A DNA stretch of 64,000 nucleotides from Hypoxylon rubiginosum (GCA_902806565.1 CADCXA010000041.1:496001-560000); one strand, 5' to 3'. Shown: positions 47,473 through 59,973, counted from the first letter of the stretch. The notes: generated from the letters alone by a model not told the origin. Numbers and translations: made by a program.

Positions 47473-48464
47473 TACGCCCCGGGACTTATTAAGAATGCAA
47501 TCGCAAAGCTAGGGAATGGCTGCCCACACACATATCCTTGCCTACTCCTTTCTCGACAGCTGAAAAGGGCTAGTGGCACGATAGACACACCAGAGCTGTT
47601 CTGGCTAGACGCATTTATCTGCAGCTTTGAGAGCTCCACCACAAATCCCACAGCTTAGGTAGCGACGTACGATATCTCAGTCCTAGCTGTCACCTAAGTA
47701 TAAGGAAAAGAGATAATCTATCCAGAGATATCCACGTCTGTAGCCGAGAGTTGCGTTAGGTCGGCAGAATTCTGTCGGCGCCTAGCATAGCTTCTGTTGT
47801 GCTGAAGTCTCGGGCAAACCTGGGCAGGTAATAACTGTCGCGTCTCTTCAGCCGCTTGGTAGGATTTGCGGCTGTGCTAGGAAGTGCCACAGCATAGATT
47901 TCAGCTGACAGGGAGGAAAATAGGGGGCCAAAATATTAACCCCGCTAAGCCCGCTGTAAGTATCATCTTAAAGGTACCTACTTTTCATGTCTATCCTCGA
48001 ATGGTTCTTGGTAAGAAATACAGATCTCGAAATCTCTCACCTACGATGCGCTCATTTTCATTCGTATAAAACCTGCTTCAGTGTTCACGCAAATCTTAGA
48101 AGAAAATACCATTTCCTCGGCCGGAATTATCGTATCGCGCCGGTTTCTTTTCCACCGAGAATGAGGAGCTGCCGGCACCACTGCCGACCATTTGTCGGCA
48201 TGTAAGCCGTAGCGTCAAATGGGAGAGTCTAGGCCGGACCACCGATTACGACAACCTATACTTTCTCGAGTTTTGGTCAGTTTATTACTTCTAAATTTTG
48301 AGATCCCGAAACCTCGTATCTAAAGAATTACTTCTAAATTCATGATATCGACTACCTTTACTTGAACCTCCGATTATCTCCGAATTTCTATCGGTCTTCT
48401 ATGTCACGTTCTATAGAACAGTCCAAGATCTACTCTGTATTCGACTTCCAAATTAACAGCCGAG
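47473..48464. other. Divergent intergenic region, no gene seen
   Basis: About 1 kb between the NLR-like gene and the Dabb-domain gene. It must contain both promoters. No motif or repeat recognised. Confidence 0.5.
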
Positions 48465-48940
48465 ATGACTATTATTCACATGGGTTCGTCATCTCCAACG
48501 AATTTTTTTTCTTTTCACTAATTCCTTCCTAGTACTTTTCCGCTTCAAACAGGCGGTGACCAAGGAGCACAAGGAGACGTTCGTCCGAGAGCTGAAGAAG
48601 CTTAAGAACTTGCCTTGCGTTAAGGACAACCGCTTGATCGTGGGTGGTCCGTCTATCACCAACCCTATAGAAAAGAGCAAGAATTTTGAATATGCTCTGG
48701 TGAGCTATCACGAAGACCGGGCGGCACTAGAGGCATACCAAGCAAGCAAGGAGCACACATGGTACGAATCAGCCGAGTACTTCTCGGGAAATGCCAACTA
48801 ATTGATACGCACGTTCCAGGGTGACGCAGACATATTTATTCCCGTTCAAAGAGGACTTATGTCGTTTCGACTTTGAAGTTGAACCCGAGGATGAATACAT
48901 GTGTGTGCCAGGTATCGTAACACAGAATATTGGACAATAA
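48465..48940 (+). CDS. Stress-responsive A/B barrel (Dabb) domain protein
   Basis: Three exons (48465-48483, 48533-48761, 48820-48940) with introns of 49 and 58 nt give 122 residues. The very short first exon encodes M-T-I-I-H-M and splices to V-L-F-R-F-K, restoring the usual Dabb N-terminus. The middle has L-P-C-V-K-D-N-R-L-I-V-G-G and F-A/Y-A-L-V-S-Y-H-E-D-R-A-A-L-E-A-Y, and after intron 2 V-T-Q-T-Y-L-F-P-F-K-E-D-L. These are the strands and helix of the ferredoxin-like dimeric alpha/beta barrel. Members include stress-induced proteins and small-molecule cyclases or decarboxylases. No catalytic role is proved for this fungal group. It is probably a cytosolic dimer. The donor of intron 1 is GTTCGT, which is weak, but the frame and family fit are good. 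Confidence 0.82.
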
Positions 48941-49319
48941 ATTGCCATAGATACCTAGGTAGATTTAGGATCATCTCAATCCAAAAGCTTGTTGCCCGCA
49001 GGCGGCATAATAATGTCAAAATAACCAACAGGTAGGAGTCAATTAAGCCTCAATACCGCCTGATCTCAATGAACGAACGTATGCCGTACTTGTTGCTACC
49101 GTCGTGTAGAGCCGTGCTCTTAGATAAATCTTGTAACTATCGTCTTTTCCGGTGCACTAGCTAACCCCTATTTGATCCGGAGCAAGAGGTACTATGGCTT
49201 GTTCTCGGTGAGCGAATACACGAGAAGCACTAGGTATTCCCATAAGCTCCGCGCCATATTGTGAGACTAGAGAGAAGGTCTTCTTTTTCAATTTCTTAAT
49301 TGATATTCGCTGCGGCTAA
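48941..49319. other. Intergenic between convergent genes, no gene seen
   Basis: About 380 bp, with a CCTAGGTAG repeat near 48953. Nothing else recognised. Confidence 0.5.
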
Positions 49320-50282
49320 TCAGTACTCGAACATCTGCCCAACGAGCCTCTCGCTCAGCTCCCACAGCTTATCCGCGCTATCGGGATCTCTCGCATGCTC
49401 AGCGGGCTCGTGAATCTGGCTGTTCATTAAGTAGGCCGGCGATTTCGCAGGTATCGCCGGGTCTAGGGCCGCAATGAGAGACGTGGCCGCGATCTGCGTG
49501 TACGTCTTGGACCGAGGCGTCTCCCACTCCCAATCCCTGCCCGTGTTGCGCTTCATGATCGCGGGTATCTCGCCGTAGTCCTCCAGAGTCAGGTGACTCC
49601 CCAGCTCCGTCTCGTGGTTGTAGCCGGGGTGCGTAGCCGTCGACGTTACACCGCGGCTCTCGAGCCGCTTGGTCAGGCCGTATGCGAACAGGACGTTGGC
49701 CGTCTTGGCCTGTCCGTATCCCGTCCAGTGGTGGTATGTCTTGCCGTCCGAGAAGTTCCAATCGTCGAAGCGGAAGGGGCTGAGAAGGTAGCCGGAGCTC
49801 GTCAGGTTGACGACGCGGGCCCCGCCGGCGGCCGACAGAGCGGGAACAAGAAGATTCGTAAGCAAGAAGTGGCCGACGTAGTTGGCTGACAGCTGTATCT
49901 CGATGCCCTGTTTATCCACCGTGTACTCTTTGATAGCCATATTGCCGGCGCTGTTGATGAGCACGTCGATTTTAGGTGCCGCCGCCAGAATTGCTTGGGC
50001 TGCTTGCCGCACCGAGTCGTGGTCCGTTAGATCGACCTGCACAAAGGTCGTCTTGACAGAACTATCGATGTCGGCAATGTCTTTCAGAACGGGCTCAACC
50101 TTCTTGGCCGTTCGTGAGGCGATGAGAATATGTGCGGGAGAGCCTCTTGCCAGAGAGGTTGCCATTTGACTACCGATGCTAGGCTTTCCGGCGCCGGTGA
50201 TGATGAAGGTTCGGCCTTTGATCTGCGGGGCAAAGGCCTCGATGACCTGCTCGCTGGTAGCTGTTTCATCAAAGGTCGTCAT
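49320..50282 (-). CDS. Short-chain dehydrogenase/reductase
   Basis: A single exon of 320 residues. The Rossmann motif is T-G-A-G-K-P-S-I-G (29-37), N-S-A-G-N starts at 110, and the catalytic set is Ser162/163, Tyr189 and Lys193 (Y-G-Q-A-K). The insertion F-R-F-D-D-W-N-F between Ser and Tyr is typical of the retinol dehydrogenase/WW-domain-oxidoreductase-like branch of fungal SDRs. The basic residues A-S-R-T after strand 2 suggest NADP(H). The substrate is unknown. There is no targeting signal. The gene stands alone, convergent with the Dabb gene and divergent from SRP54 across 1 kb, so no pathway is indicated. The start is the first ATG and the length is normal. Confidence 0.9.
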   Translation of the reverse strand: MTTFDETATSEQVIEAFAPQIKGRTFIITGAGKPSIGSQMATSLARGSPAHILIASRTAKKVEPVLKDIADIDSSVKTTFVQVDLTDHDSVRQAAQAILAAAPKIDVLINSAGNMAIKEYTVDKQGIEIQLSANYVGHFLLTNLLVPALSAAGGARVVNLTSSGYLLSPFRFDDWNFSDGKTYHHWTGYGQAKTANVLFAYGLTKRLESRGVTSTATHPGYNHETELGSHLTLEDYGEIPAIMKRNTGRDWEWETPRSKTYTQIAATSLIAALDPAIPAKSPAYLMNSQIHEPAEHARDPDSADKLWELSERLVGQMFEY

Positions 50283-51295
50283 CCTGAGGTTTGAATTATC
50301 ACACGACGTTGTTGGTTAAAGTGTAAGGATGTTCGATATGGAAGATGGTACTACTTTATTTACCTACCTACCTAGGTACCTAAGATATAGAGAAAGTTGA
50401 TTACAAATAGGATATATTGTAGTTTCATTCATTCCTCCAGGCAACCAACATCCGGCACCCAGGCAGCCAATGTTGACCTATGTTCGCAAGAACAGGGGTA
50501 CACGGTATATTTTGAGGCGACCACAGGAGGAAAAACAAACTGCCATTGTTGGCATTACCGGACCTAAGTGGCTTAAGACCGAGTTTCAATGTAAACATAG
50601 CTTCGGCAGGCTTCGCTAAGCTCATGATGGCTTTCTGTAATGTCTTTAGATTTAGAAATGCCATAGACGATGCAATGACCGATTTTGGAGACGACCGGGA
50701 TTTGTCAGCTACCGGGATTCCACTATCAACCAACCTGCCAACACGGGGCAATACAAGTCCCGGGTACTCAACGGCATTGTCTCTTAGAAGCGACTTGACC
50801 GTGTCCGGGTTGGCTTCAACGGAGATAAGTGAACCATGACAGTGTTGACTTTTGCAAGCACAACACAAACTCGGCGACCCGTAAGTGACTGGAAGATACT
50901 TAGAGGGCAACACATAGAATCTACCTCCTAACTATATGAATGTTTTCGTAGCCATAACGTGATGCGCATTGTTTCGAGTTTGAGTGTCACGGATCTATTT
51001 CACAGGCGACAGCTTAAAAAAAGGGGTCGAGGCCATCCCAACCGAAGCCCTGTTACCTAATGCGGGGTAGCGGAGAAAGTATTATTCCCGACGTATAATA
51101 GACCCTCCGGCCCCAACCTTGGAACCTGACCTAATCAAGTTTGAGGTGGAGCTTGATGAAATCGCACTGGAAGCACATTTACCTAAGTTACCTAAGATAT
51201 CGCTACCTACCTCCTACCTCTTAAGATACTACCAGCATCACGCATTCGCACGTCGCCTTGGATCTGCTACGGCGTGATAGCCGCCGCCATATACC
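50283..51295. other. Divergent intergenic region
   Basis: About 1 kb between the SDR and SRP54 genes. It includes two CCTA/TAGG repeat clusters (50359-50386 and 51179-51236). A 162-codon minus-strand frame at 50425-50913 has no family features and is treated as chance. Confidence 0.5.
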
Positions 51296-52926
51296 ATGGT
51301 TCTTCAAGATCTTGGTCGCCGCATTAGCGGTGCCTTGCACGATGTCACTCGAGCACCTAATCTCGACGAAAAGGTATGCGCCCAGTAAATGTGCCCCGCA
51401 GTGCGATGTTGAGTGTTGGGGGGCGAATATTCTAACGCGCATCGCAGGCCTTCAAAGCCATGCTGAACGAGATCTCCGGTGCCCTCCTCGAAGCCGACGT
51501 CAATGTACGACTTGTTAGCAAACTGAAAAACTCGATAAGTACCACGGTCAACTTCAAGGATCTGCCGCCCGGTGTCAATAAGAAACGATTAATCCAGAAA
51601 GCCGTTTTCGACGAGTTGGTAAAGCTGGTCGACCCTCATGCCGAACCTTTCAAGCCCAAGAAGGGCAAGTCGAATGTTATCATGTTTGTTGGTCTACAGG
51701 GTGCCGGAAAGACAACTACGTGTACGAAGCTCGCCCGACACTACCAAGCAAGAGGATTCCGCGCCTGTCTAGTCTGCGCCGACACCTTCAGAGCCGGTGC
51801 CTTTGACCAGCTGAAGCAAAATGCCACCAAGGCCAAAATCCCATACTACGGTTCCTTGACCGAGACGGATCCCGCGAAGGTGGCAAGAGAGGGTGTTGAC
51901 AAATTCAAGAAGGAGCGGTTTGAGGTTATCATCGTCGATACTTCTGGACGTCATCGGCAGGAGTCGGCGCTGTTTCAGGAGATGGTAGATATTCAAGATG
52001 CTGTCAAGCCCGATGAGACGATCATGGTTCTCGATGCCTCTATCGGTCAACAGGCTGAGGCGCAAGCCAAGGCGTTCAAGGATGCGGCGGATTTCGGAGC
52101 CATCATCATTACCAAAACGGATGGCCACGCGAGTGGAGGTGGTGCCATTTCTGCTGTCGCCGCAACACATACCCCTATCGTCTTCATCGGTACCGGAGAG
52201 CACATGTTAGATCTGGAAAAGTTCGCTCCGCAACAATTTGTCAACAAGTTACTAGGGATGGGCGACATGGCAGGTTTGGTGGAGCATGTGCAGTCTTTGA
52301 AGCTGGACCAGAAGGAGACGATAAAGCACATAACGGAAGGCATCTTTACGATACGAGATCTTCGAGACCAATTAAGCAACATTATGAAGATGGGTCCCCT
52401 TTCCAAGATGGCGGGTATGATTCCTGGCATGTCGAACTTACCGGGTATGGCTGGCATGGACGACGAAGAGTCCAGCTCCCGGTTAAAGCGAATGATCTAC
52501 ATTTGCGACAGCATGACAGAGAAGGAGCTCGACTGCGACGGCAAGATGTTCATCGAACAGCCGACGCGTATGACGCGTGTGGCTCGCGGGAGTGGCGTCA
52601 GCGTCCGAGAAGTTGAGGACCTGCTGACGCAGCAGCGCATGATGGCCGGCATGGCGAAGAAGATGGGCGGCAGCATGAAGAACATGCAGCGGGCGCAGCA
52701 GGCGATGGGCGGCGGGAACAAGGCGCAGCAGATGGCCGCGATGCAGAAGCGGCTGCAGAGCATGGGCGGCGCCGGTGCCGGAGGTATGCCGGACATGGCG
52801 AGCCTTGCCAGGATGTTCGGCGGCGGGGGCGGCGGGATGCCGGGCGGGATGGATATGCAGAAGATGATGGAGAGTATGGGTATGGGTGGGATGATGGGAG
52901 GTGGCGGCCGGGGCGGAAGGCGGTAA
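51296..52926 (+). CDS. Signal recognition particle 54 kDa subunit
   Basis: Two exons, 51296-51373 and 51448-52926, with a 74 nt phase-0 intron give 518 residues, the usual fungal length. The first exon encodes the N domain start [10 protein letters not shown]. The GTPase (NG) domain has [10 protein letters not shown] at 108-117, V-D-T-S-G-R-H, and T-K-T-D-G. The ALLEADVNV loop of the N domain is intact. The C-terminal M domain, rich in Met and Gly with [10 protein letters not shown] for 7S RNA binding, ends in a Gly/Met tail. The protein binds signal sequences on the ribosome and hands the complex to the SRP receptor at the ER, with GTP hydrolysis. It is a conserved single-copy housekeeping gene and marks this part of the window as core genome. 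Confidence 0.98.
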
Positions 52927-55339
52927 ATGCGAACGCGAATAGGAAGACGGGTTCGTACGTGCGCATCATAGGTACGGTTGTCGATTCATACGCGGGCATT
53001 GCATGGCGTTCGGCTACAAAATGATTCGAGATGATATATGGAAATGAGTCCATTGGCTAATGCAGCTATACGTCCGCTTACTTTTCGAATGAAAATCCAT
53101 CTCAAGTTTTTTTTATCCCACGACACACGGGATAGCTCGTAATTACCGCTGTCCTTCGTCCTTCTTCAATCAATTACGACCCCTTAATCATACAGCCTTC
53201 CAGGCTAAGAATCTTTCCACTCCATAACATTCTGCGTCATTGTGATGTTTTGCAGCTTCATGTGTTACAATATTTCATGTCTTTCTGTGCCAGGGTTTTT
53301 TTTTTTCTGAGTCACTGCTGCATCGGCAGTTCCATACCAGATTCTAATATGCGACTGATTCAATTCAGCTGGTATCTACGTCCAATGACCGATGTGTTCA
53401 CAGGCAAGGTTGCCATTATGATGTCTTGCATCTCACGATGGCAATTATTACGCATAGCCAACTGTTATTTTCAATTTCCTACGCCTCCGGTCACCCTGGA
53501 ACGCCCCCCTGATCTCCTTATCATATGAGAGGAGCCGCACGGTTTTTTTCCCCTACTACGCCGGACATACGTCCGCCGCTCCAGTCGAAGGACATAGGCT
53601 GCCGCCAATCAGTGCGGCGAAGGACACCACACTTCAGATATCCCGTGGGGGTCAGCAATTTCATTCCCGCGGTACGGTGTAGACTCTCCGGGTACACCGC
53701 TTGCCTTCCAATACTGCTGGTGTCGTATGTAAATAAGGATTTGCAAACAATTATGTCCTGGTCTGCCTGGCTGGAAGGTCCTTAGATACCTAGGTACCTA
53801 AAGTAGGTAGGCACCTAGGACATCTTGGGAATTTTCAAGGCTTCCATGATGTCAAATTATAGTAAGCTCGGGAATATTTTACCTAGTGCTCACCTTATCC
53901 AAATGGGCGGCGAGCGGGTCGGTGGGTGCTCCCGTGTGGTGTTGACCGAGAAATTGTACTCCCCACGATTTCCATAATTGTTGAACCTCAAAACATTATA
54001 AGCATGATGTCAACTTGACGACTATGGCAACTTATGAAGTAACGAATGTAGCAGTATCTCATCTGATAAGTCCACTCTGGTTGGTCCTGATTCACTAATT
54101 GTGCCTTATTTAATTTGCGAGTTTAGCATGACTGATGACTGCCTTGTCATCTGTTCCCTTCGCACTTAGGAAGAAACGAGTCTTCCAATCTTGTGTTATT
54201 CCCATCCTTAGTTCCTGGATTACATACCTGCCATACATTGATACTGGTATTACTTAGGGACTACGTGTAACTTGCACTGCCTCGGCTTATGTGGCCGTTA
54301 TTTTTATCCGACAGCTTTGCCTCAACGAAGCTGTTTGCCGTTGATACTGGATAGGATCTGTAGGAGCATCTGCTCCGTCCAAATGACGTACATGCTTAAC
54401 CGGCACCAAAAACACCCAGCTGGGACCGGTTCAAAATTAGATGCTGAGGATCACTTCCTGATTTGCTCACTACCCTGTTAGGTACCAACTGACGGGACCG
54501 TTGATTGGCTGAGAAGCTCTACCAGCTGTGAGGATCCCATCTCAGATGAGACCCTTGAAAGTCCTGGCAGCCTGGGGAAAGCTTCGCAGGCAAGACTTTT
54601 GCATTAGCTCCGTTTAACGTTCTCTGACACATTATCTCTTGGAATGTTCTATTCCCGCACTGGTAGACGGGATACCTTCCAGAAAATTCTACCTCATGCA
54701 CTAAGCTAAGCTACCGTGGACCTGATTTGGGAAGAAACCATCATGGATCCGTGGGATGGGATTTCAAGAAAAAGAAACCAGAATTCCATGTCTCGCGCCT
54801 TGTCAGACGTCAGAACTTCCGCCTTCATATTACTCTGAGGCACGTGGTGGCACCAAGCGAGATTTCCACGTTGTATCATCGGCGATCTGTCACTTTGAGA
54901 CACAGCCGGCAGGTCTCACTACATGTACCTGCCTATCTACATAGGTAGGTACAGGGCCATGAGCAAGGATGGCAACAAAGTAATGTTGGGGCCACTGATC
55001 AAGCTCGACCAGAGCTTGCTCGGGGTCTAGCTCCAGCTTAGCGAGACAATGAAGCTCACGAGAAGGGGCATAGCTCCATTACGCGTATGTCACTCTTCTT
55101 GGAAGGCTGACATCAGGAGTCTTCCGCTCCTACCAACATCGCCATGTCACACTCAGCGTTTTTTCACCCGCGGACCTTTTTCCCCGATCAATGTACAATG
55201 TAGCACCAGTGACATTTATAAACCGGGCATCCGCAGCTGAAGGGCTCTGTGGCTTGACACTTATCCTATTGATCTTTGTTGCTACTACTACTTCTATGTA
55301 TTTGCAAATCTCACCCAAATCACCAAGAAACGTAAAATC
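52927..55339. other. Long intergenic stretch, no gene seen
   Basis: About 2.4 kb of mixed DNA with only short frames. CCTA/TAGG palindromic repeats occur at 53783-53822 and 54926-54954. The promoter of the next SDR gene lies at the right end. No RNA gene was recognised. Confidence 0.5.
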
Positions 55340-56585
55340 ATGTCTCTCTGCCAGAGAATCCTTACCAGGCACGGCCTACGGGCATCGCCCGCCGTCATGA
55401 AGACTACATCAACGAGCATTTCATCAACGCAATTCAGACAAATGCATTCCTCAAAGTCGGTCGCGACGACTACGACCCAAGCCCTACTCGCCGAGTTCGA
55501 ACGACGAAGCAACACGATCCCGAAGCCCCCAGAGTCGAGGGAAAACCCCATGATTGGTATTGCGCCTGCTTCGAGAGAGAACGTCGGCCAGAAGCGATTC
55601 GCAGACTTCAACCTTAACGGCAGGGTCTTCGTCGTAACTGGTGGCGCACGGGGTCTAGGTCTATCACTAGCAGAGGCGCTCGCGGAAACGGGAGGGAATG
55701 GTACGTCTGCGCCACCTGCGCCGTTATACGGCCAGCTCCCCCTTTGGGCCCAACATACTCAATTAATGAAATTACAGTGTACTGCTTCGATCGTCAACCG
55801 GAGGCGGGCCCGCAATGGGGTGAAGCGTCAAGACGAGCCGAGGAATACGGCGGATCTCTTCACTACAGGCAGCAAGACGTCCAAGATTCGGAAGGCATCG
55901 ACCGGAACATAGCAGAGATAGCGGATAAGCACCAGCGATTGGATGGCATCATAGCCGCGGCTGGTGTTCAGCACCTGGCTCCGGCCATGGAATGGACCCG
56001 AGAGGAAGCCAACCGGATGATGGATATCAACTACACGGGCCTCATGATGACGGCTACGAGCGCGGCCCGCCAGATGTTCAAGTACAAGTGCCACGGCAGC
56101 ATGTGTTTCATCGCAAGCATGTCCGGCAGCGTTGCCAACAAGGGACTCCTCTCGCCCGTAAGTGAATCCGAAAGCTTGCAATTGATTCTCGTGGACCTGA
56201 CCTAAGATGACAGGTGTACAATTCATCCAAGGCTGCCGTCGTACAGCTTGCGCGCAACCTCGCCATGGAGTGGAGTCCCATCCGGAAAGACGGGACCGGG
56301 GGAATCAGAGTCAACTGCATAAGCCCCGGCCATATCCTCACGCCGATGGTGCTGAAGAACTTTGAGGAAGTCCCCGGTCTCCGCGAGAAGTGGGAGAGCG
56401 AGAATATGAGTAAGTCTTAACCACCTCGCGATATTTACGGCCATTATCTAACGTGATCGATTGCAGTGGGCCGGTTGGCAGAGACAAGCGAGTTTAAGGG
56501 CGCCGCGCTGTTCCTGCTGAGCAATGCCAGCAGTTTCATGACGGGAAACAACCTCGTTATCGACGGCGGCCACACAGCTTGGTAG
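55340..56585 (+). CDS. Short-chain dehydrogenase, polyol/sugar type, possible mitochondrial presequence
   Basis: Four exons (55340-55700, 55778-56157, 56214-56409, 56467-56585) with introns of 77, 56 and 57 nt give 351 residues. T-G-G-A-R-G-L-G at 100-107, A-A-A-G-V-Q for the N-A-G equivalent, and the catalytic Tyr249-Lys253 (Y-N-S-S-K) are present. It ends V-I-D-G-G-H-T-A-W. About 90 residues precede the Rossmann fold. The first 40 are rich in Arg, Ser and Thr with no acids ([10 protein letters not shown]), like a mitochondrial targeting peptide. The fold resembles fungal D-arabinitol/mannitol dehydrogenases and L-xylulose reductases, so a sugar or polyol substrate is likely but unproved. 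It stands alone between long intergenic stretches. Confidence 0.9.
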
Positions 56586-58379
56586 AGGTTTCATCTACAC
56601 CAGTTTCTTTTACGTCGGAGTTTAGATACCTACGGTAGCGGGCGGAGTTTACCCCAAGGAAGCAACTATGCATATTCCCGAACCCTCCCGTTTTGCACGG
56701 CCTGGTGCAGAAAGAAAGGGGAACAAAAAAAATACGATGCGATCGAGCTGCTATACTCGCGCGTCTTGACGACTAGATGATAGAGAGATATCCCATAGAC
56801 AGATCTGTACATTAGCAATGCAAGTGTAACATTCATGAATGCGGAAATTGCAATATTATCCATCGGGACAGTAACGCACATATCGCCCAGCATATTTGGG
56901 CGATATTGTGTAACTATCGTCGAGCTACAGCGCTGGTACAACGTTAGGAGTCCTCAGCGTGGGGGCGATAGTGAGGGGCATATCTCACCTTGACGTAATG
57001 TGTTAGGTACACGCCACTAAGAATACAAGGAAGCCAAATTTCATTCCACGTCCATCCTTTGGTACGAATTCTGCAGTAATATTTTTAGGGCCCGTAGAGT
57101 CGGGATTGGGTGTAAACCCCAACCATCAGAGTTTAGCGGTGCATCTAGGGGATTTCCGTAGCGGAGTCCCTTAGAATGACAAGCGCCCCAACGTTGATTA
57201 TCCAAGACAGGCCCTCGGATGTTGTGCGACCTCAACCAAAACATATGTGGTACACCGACGGCAGTTTATGTATAGCTGAACTAAATCGCTAGGTAGATGC
57301 GCTTCGATATTGTTTAAGACCTAATAATCTTACGGTGTCTTGAACATGCTCAAATACTGAAGAACAGACGTCGAAGTTTCCAAGCAGCCTTGGATTTAGG
57401 AAGTAACAAGGTGGGTATCACGATACGCGCCGTGCCGTGTTTCCGTTTCAGGGTCCAGTTCAAGCAAGCTAATCGTCATTCGTGGCACGGGTAGCTCAGG
57501 AGACTATAGTCCTAGGTAGCAATCCCCATCGCCTATCCGGGAGAATCAAACTTTCTATTAAGTGACCAAGGTACCTTCGTTTGCTCGCGCGTTGGTGGTT
57601 GACTCTACAACTGAGTACAATTGACCGCTCAATGACAATTTCATATCATGTATCACGACTCCGCCTAGAATGCGACGCATCAACAATGTTACAGCGAATA
57701 ACACAGGAGGAGGTACTGGAAGGCTCTTCACGATACTCGTCGAAGGCGTGTTTCAGGATCGCCAATTACCCGATTGGGTAATAAGACAAGCATTTGCCAA
57801 GTCGTGCCAAGTTTTGGGGTGCCCATGACGTTCAGCTCCGAGGGCGACGAATCAGATTTGTCGTATACATGGAGACGGCAATTCAACACCATGCGAGCCC
57901 TTGCCAGACTTACCTAACGAAAGCTACACCATCACCATTCCAGGCCTCAATTAAGTAGTAGAAAAGTTCTGATTGGCTTTGCCTAAGTAGCAGGGGAATA
58001 TAATGATTCATGTCGCTCGGTGTTGGAGCCGAACGTTGAAAACTGGCTCGAATTATCATCAGTCTTTGTCGTCTCCATGTCACAGGTGACGAGGTCAAAC
58101 ATGACGTCAACCACTAGTAAAACGCCGTCGCAAAGTTGCCATACATATATTTGGTTGATATTTGAAGGACCAACGAAGCCGGAATCAACCAGCTCTACCT
58201 ACCAAGACAACTTTCGACATTTCACACCTTCACCGTAGCTCCTAGCCTCTCCCGTTCTTTGAGGCTCGAGTATCCGTAACAGGACTCGAAAGAAGAGCTC
58301 ATCCTCGCGCACGCCACACTGAACACATCACTCGGAGACGGCAATCCATCGTAACTAACCTATCTCGCGTCGCGCAATA
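56586..58379. other. Long intergenic stretch, no gene seen
   Basis: About 1.8 kb, no convincing frame, RNA gene or repeat. The promoter of the PAP2 gene lies at the right end. Confidence 0.5.
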
Positions 58380-59576
58380 ATGGGTTTCTTTAACCGTCGT
58401 CGTCTCGATGGGGCTGGGACCGGAGCTGGATCTGGATCTGGAGCTGGAACTGGCCATGTTAATAAACACCACGACAGGCACGCTCACGATACCCTAGCGT
58501 ACCCCATGGCCACTCGCCCTAGTTTCGGCCAGTGGCTTAAGGTCACATGGCTCGACATTGTCACCATGATCTGCATGGGTGCCATAGGACTCGGCGTACG
58601 TCTTATAAACCCAAATATATAAGCTCAAATCGCCGACTAACACTCAACTCAGGTGTATGAGGCAAACCCGGCCCCGACTCGATCTTTCGCAGTAACATTC
58701 GCCTCCGATGGCGAGGTGGTCTACCCCGAGTTCGCATACCCCATGCGCAAGGAGATCATCCCCATCTGGCTAGCCGCGTTCCTCGCGGCCGTTATCCCCA
58801 TCGCCATCATCCTGGCGATGCAGATCCGAGTCCGATCCTTCTGGGACGTCAACAACGGCATCATCGGCCTCCTCTACTCGCTCATCACCGCCGCCGTCTT
58901 CCAGGTCTTCCTCAAGTGGCTCATCGGCGGCCTGAGACCGCACTTCCTGGTCGCCTGCAAGCCCGACGTCAGCCTCGCGAGCAACGCGCCCGGCATCAAG
59001 GGCGCCGGGTACAACGGCGCCGGGTACTCGAGCATCTACTACACGGCGGAGATATGCACGGGCGACCAGAACGAGATCAACGACTCGCTCGAGTCGTTCC
59101 CGTCGGGCCACAGCACGGCCGCCTTCGCGGGTTTTATATACCTGTACCTCTACCTGAACGCGAAGCTCAAGGTGTTCGCCAACTACCACCCGGCCATGTG
59201 GAAGCTCGTGGCCCTGTACGCGCCCGTGCTGGGCGCGACGCTGATCGCGGGCGCGCTGACCATCGACGAGTTCCACAACTGGTACGACGTCGTCGCCGGC
59301 GGGCTCATCGGGACCGCCATGGCCTTCTCCGCCTACCGCATGTGCTACGCCGCCGTCTGGGACTGGCGCTGGAACCACGTGCCCCTGCACCGCGGCCAGC
59401 CCTGCCTGTACGCCCACGACGGCGCCGAGCTCATGGACGCCCTGTTCACGCGCAGGGCCGGCTGGGGTGCCGGCGGGTTCGGCGGCCACTCGACTGGCGC
59501 GCATGGTGGCGCTACGGGATACCCGCGGAAGCCTGTTGGTAGTGGTGCTGCGCCGAGGGGGGATAATATGGTTTAG
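58380..59576 (+). CDS. PAP2-family lipid phosphate phosphatase-like membrane protein
   Basis: Two exons, 58380-58595 and 58653-59576, with a 57 nt intron give 379 residues. A Gly-rich N-terminus (G-A-G-S-G-S-G-A-G) is followed by about six membrane helices. PAP2 signature 1 is K-W-L-I-G-G-L-R-P (160-168) and signature 2 is F-P-S-G-H-S (221-226). Signature 3 reads A-L-T-I-D-E-F-H-N-W-Y-D (273-284): the His and Asp are kept, but the usual Ser-Arg pair is Ala-Leu. Family members remove phosphate from phosphatidate, diacylglycerol pyrophosphate or similar lipids in ER or vacuole membranes. The altered signature 3 may lower or change activity, or be normal for this fungal branch. Very high G+C third positions create long antisense frames, which are not genes. 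Confidence 0.92.
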
Positions 59577-59973
59577 ATGGTTTGCGTGTTGGTTCGCATG
59601 GTTTATGATTTACGATGGATTGATCGTCTATCACGATAATATTTGACGGGAGAGAAGCTATTAGGTACCTACGTAGGCTGCTAATTCCGTATAATACTAA
59701 TGTACACGTACTTGTTAGTGCAATGAAGACTCGCCATCGTCAGACTGTTGGGGCAATATAGAACCATTTTGAGGGACTCGATGATGTCGAACGAATAAGA
59801 ACACCACCAGCGGCAATCCAAGGCAGAACTGAGCGGCCACGCTGAGGTCGCACGGCATAAAAGACCGCATTAAAAAAGGAGACGTCCTAAATAATTCACC
59901 CAACTCCTTCTCCATTTCCTTCAATTCATTGACTTACTCCGTAGTAAATTTCCTTTCACCAATAGCGACGTAA
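59577..59973. other. Intergenic, no gene seen
   Basis: About 400 bp with a GGTACCTACGTAGG-type repeat near 59665. No gene seen. Confidence 0.45.

Noticed and set aside
50425..50913. 162-codon minus-strand frame between the SDR and SRP54 genes
   Set aside because: No motif, signal, splice context or biased composition, and a competing frame exists on the other strand. It is probably chance.
57481..57560. tRNA-like GGGTAGCTCAG word
   Set aside because: No B-box, no acceptor pairing and no T-arm follow at the right distance.
58770..59504. Antisense 244-codon frame over the PAP2 gene
   Set aside because: It is a by-product of very high G+C at third positions. Its protein is low-complexity (Val/Ala/Gly/Arg/Glu-rich) and has no motif, while the sense frame has complete PAP2 signatures.
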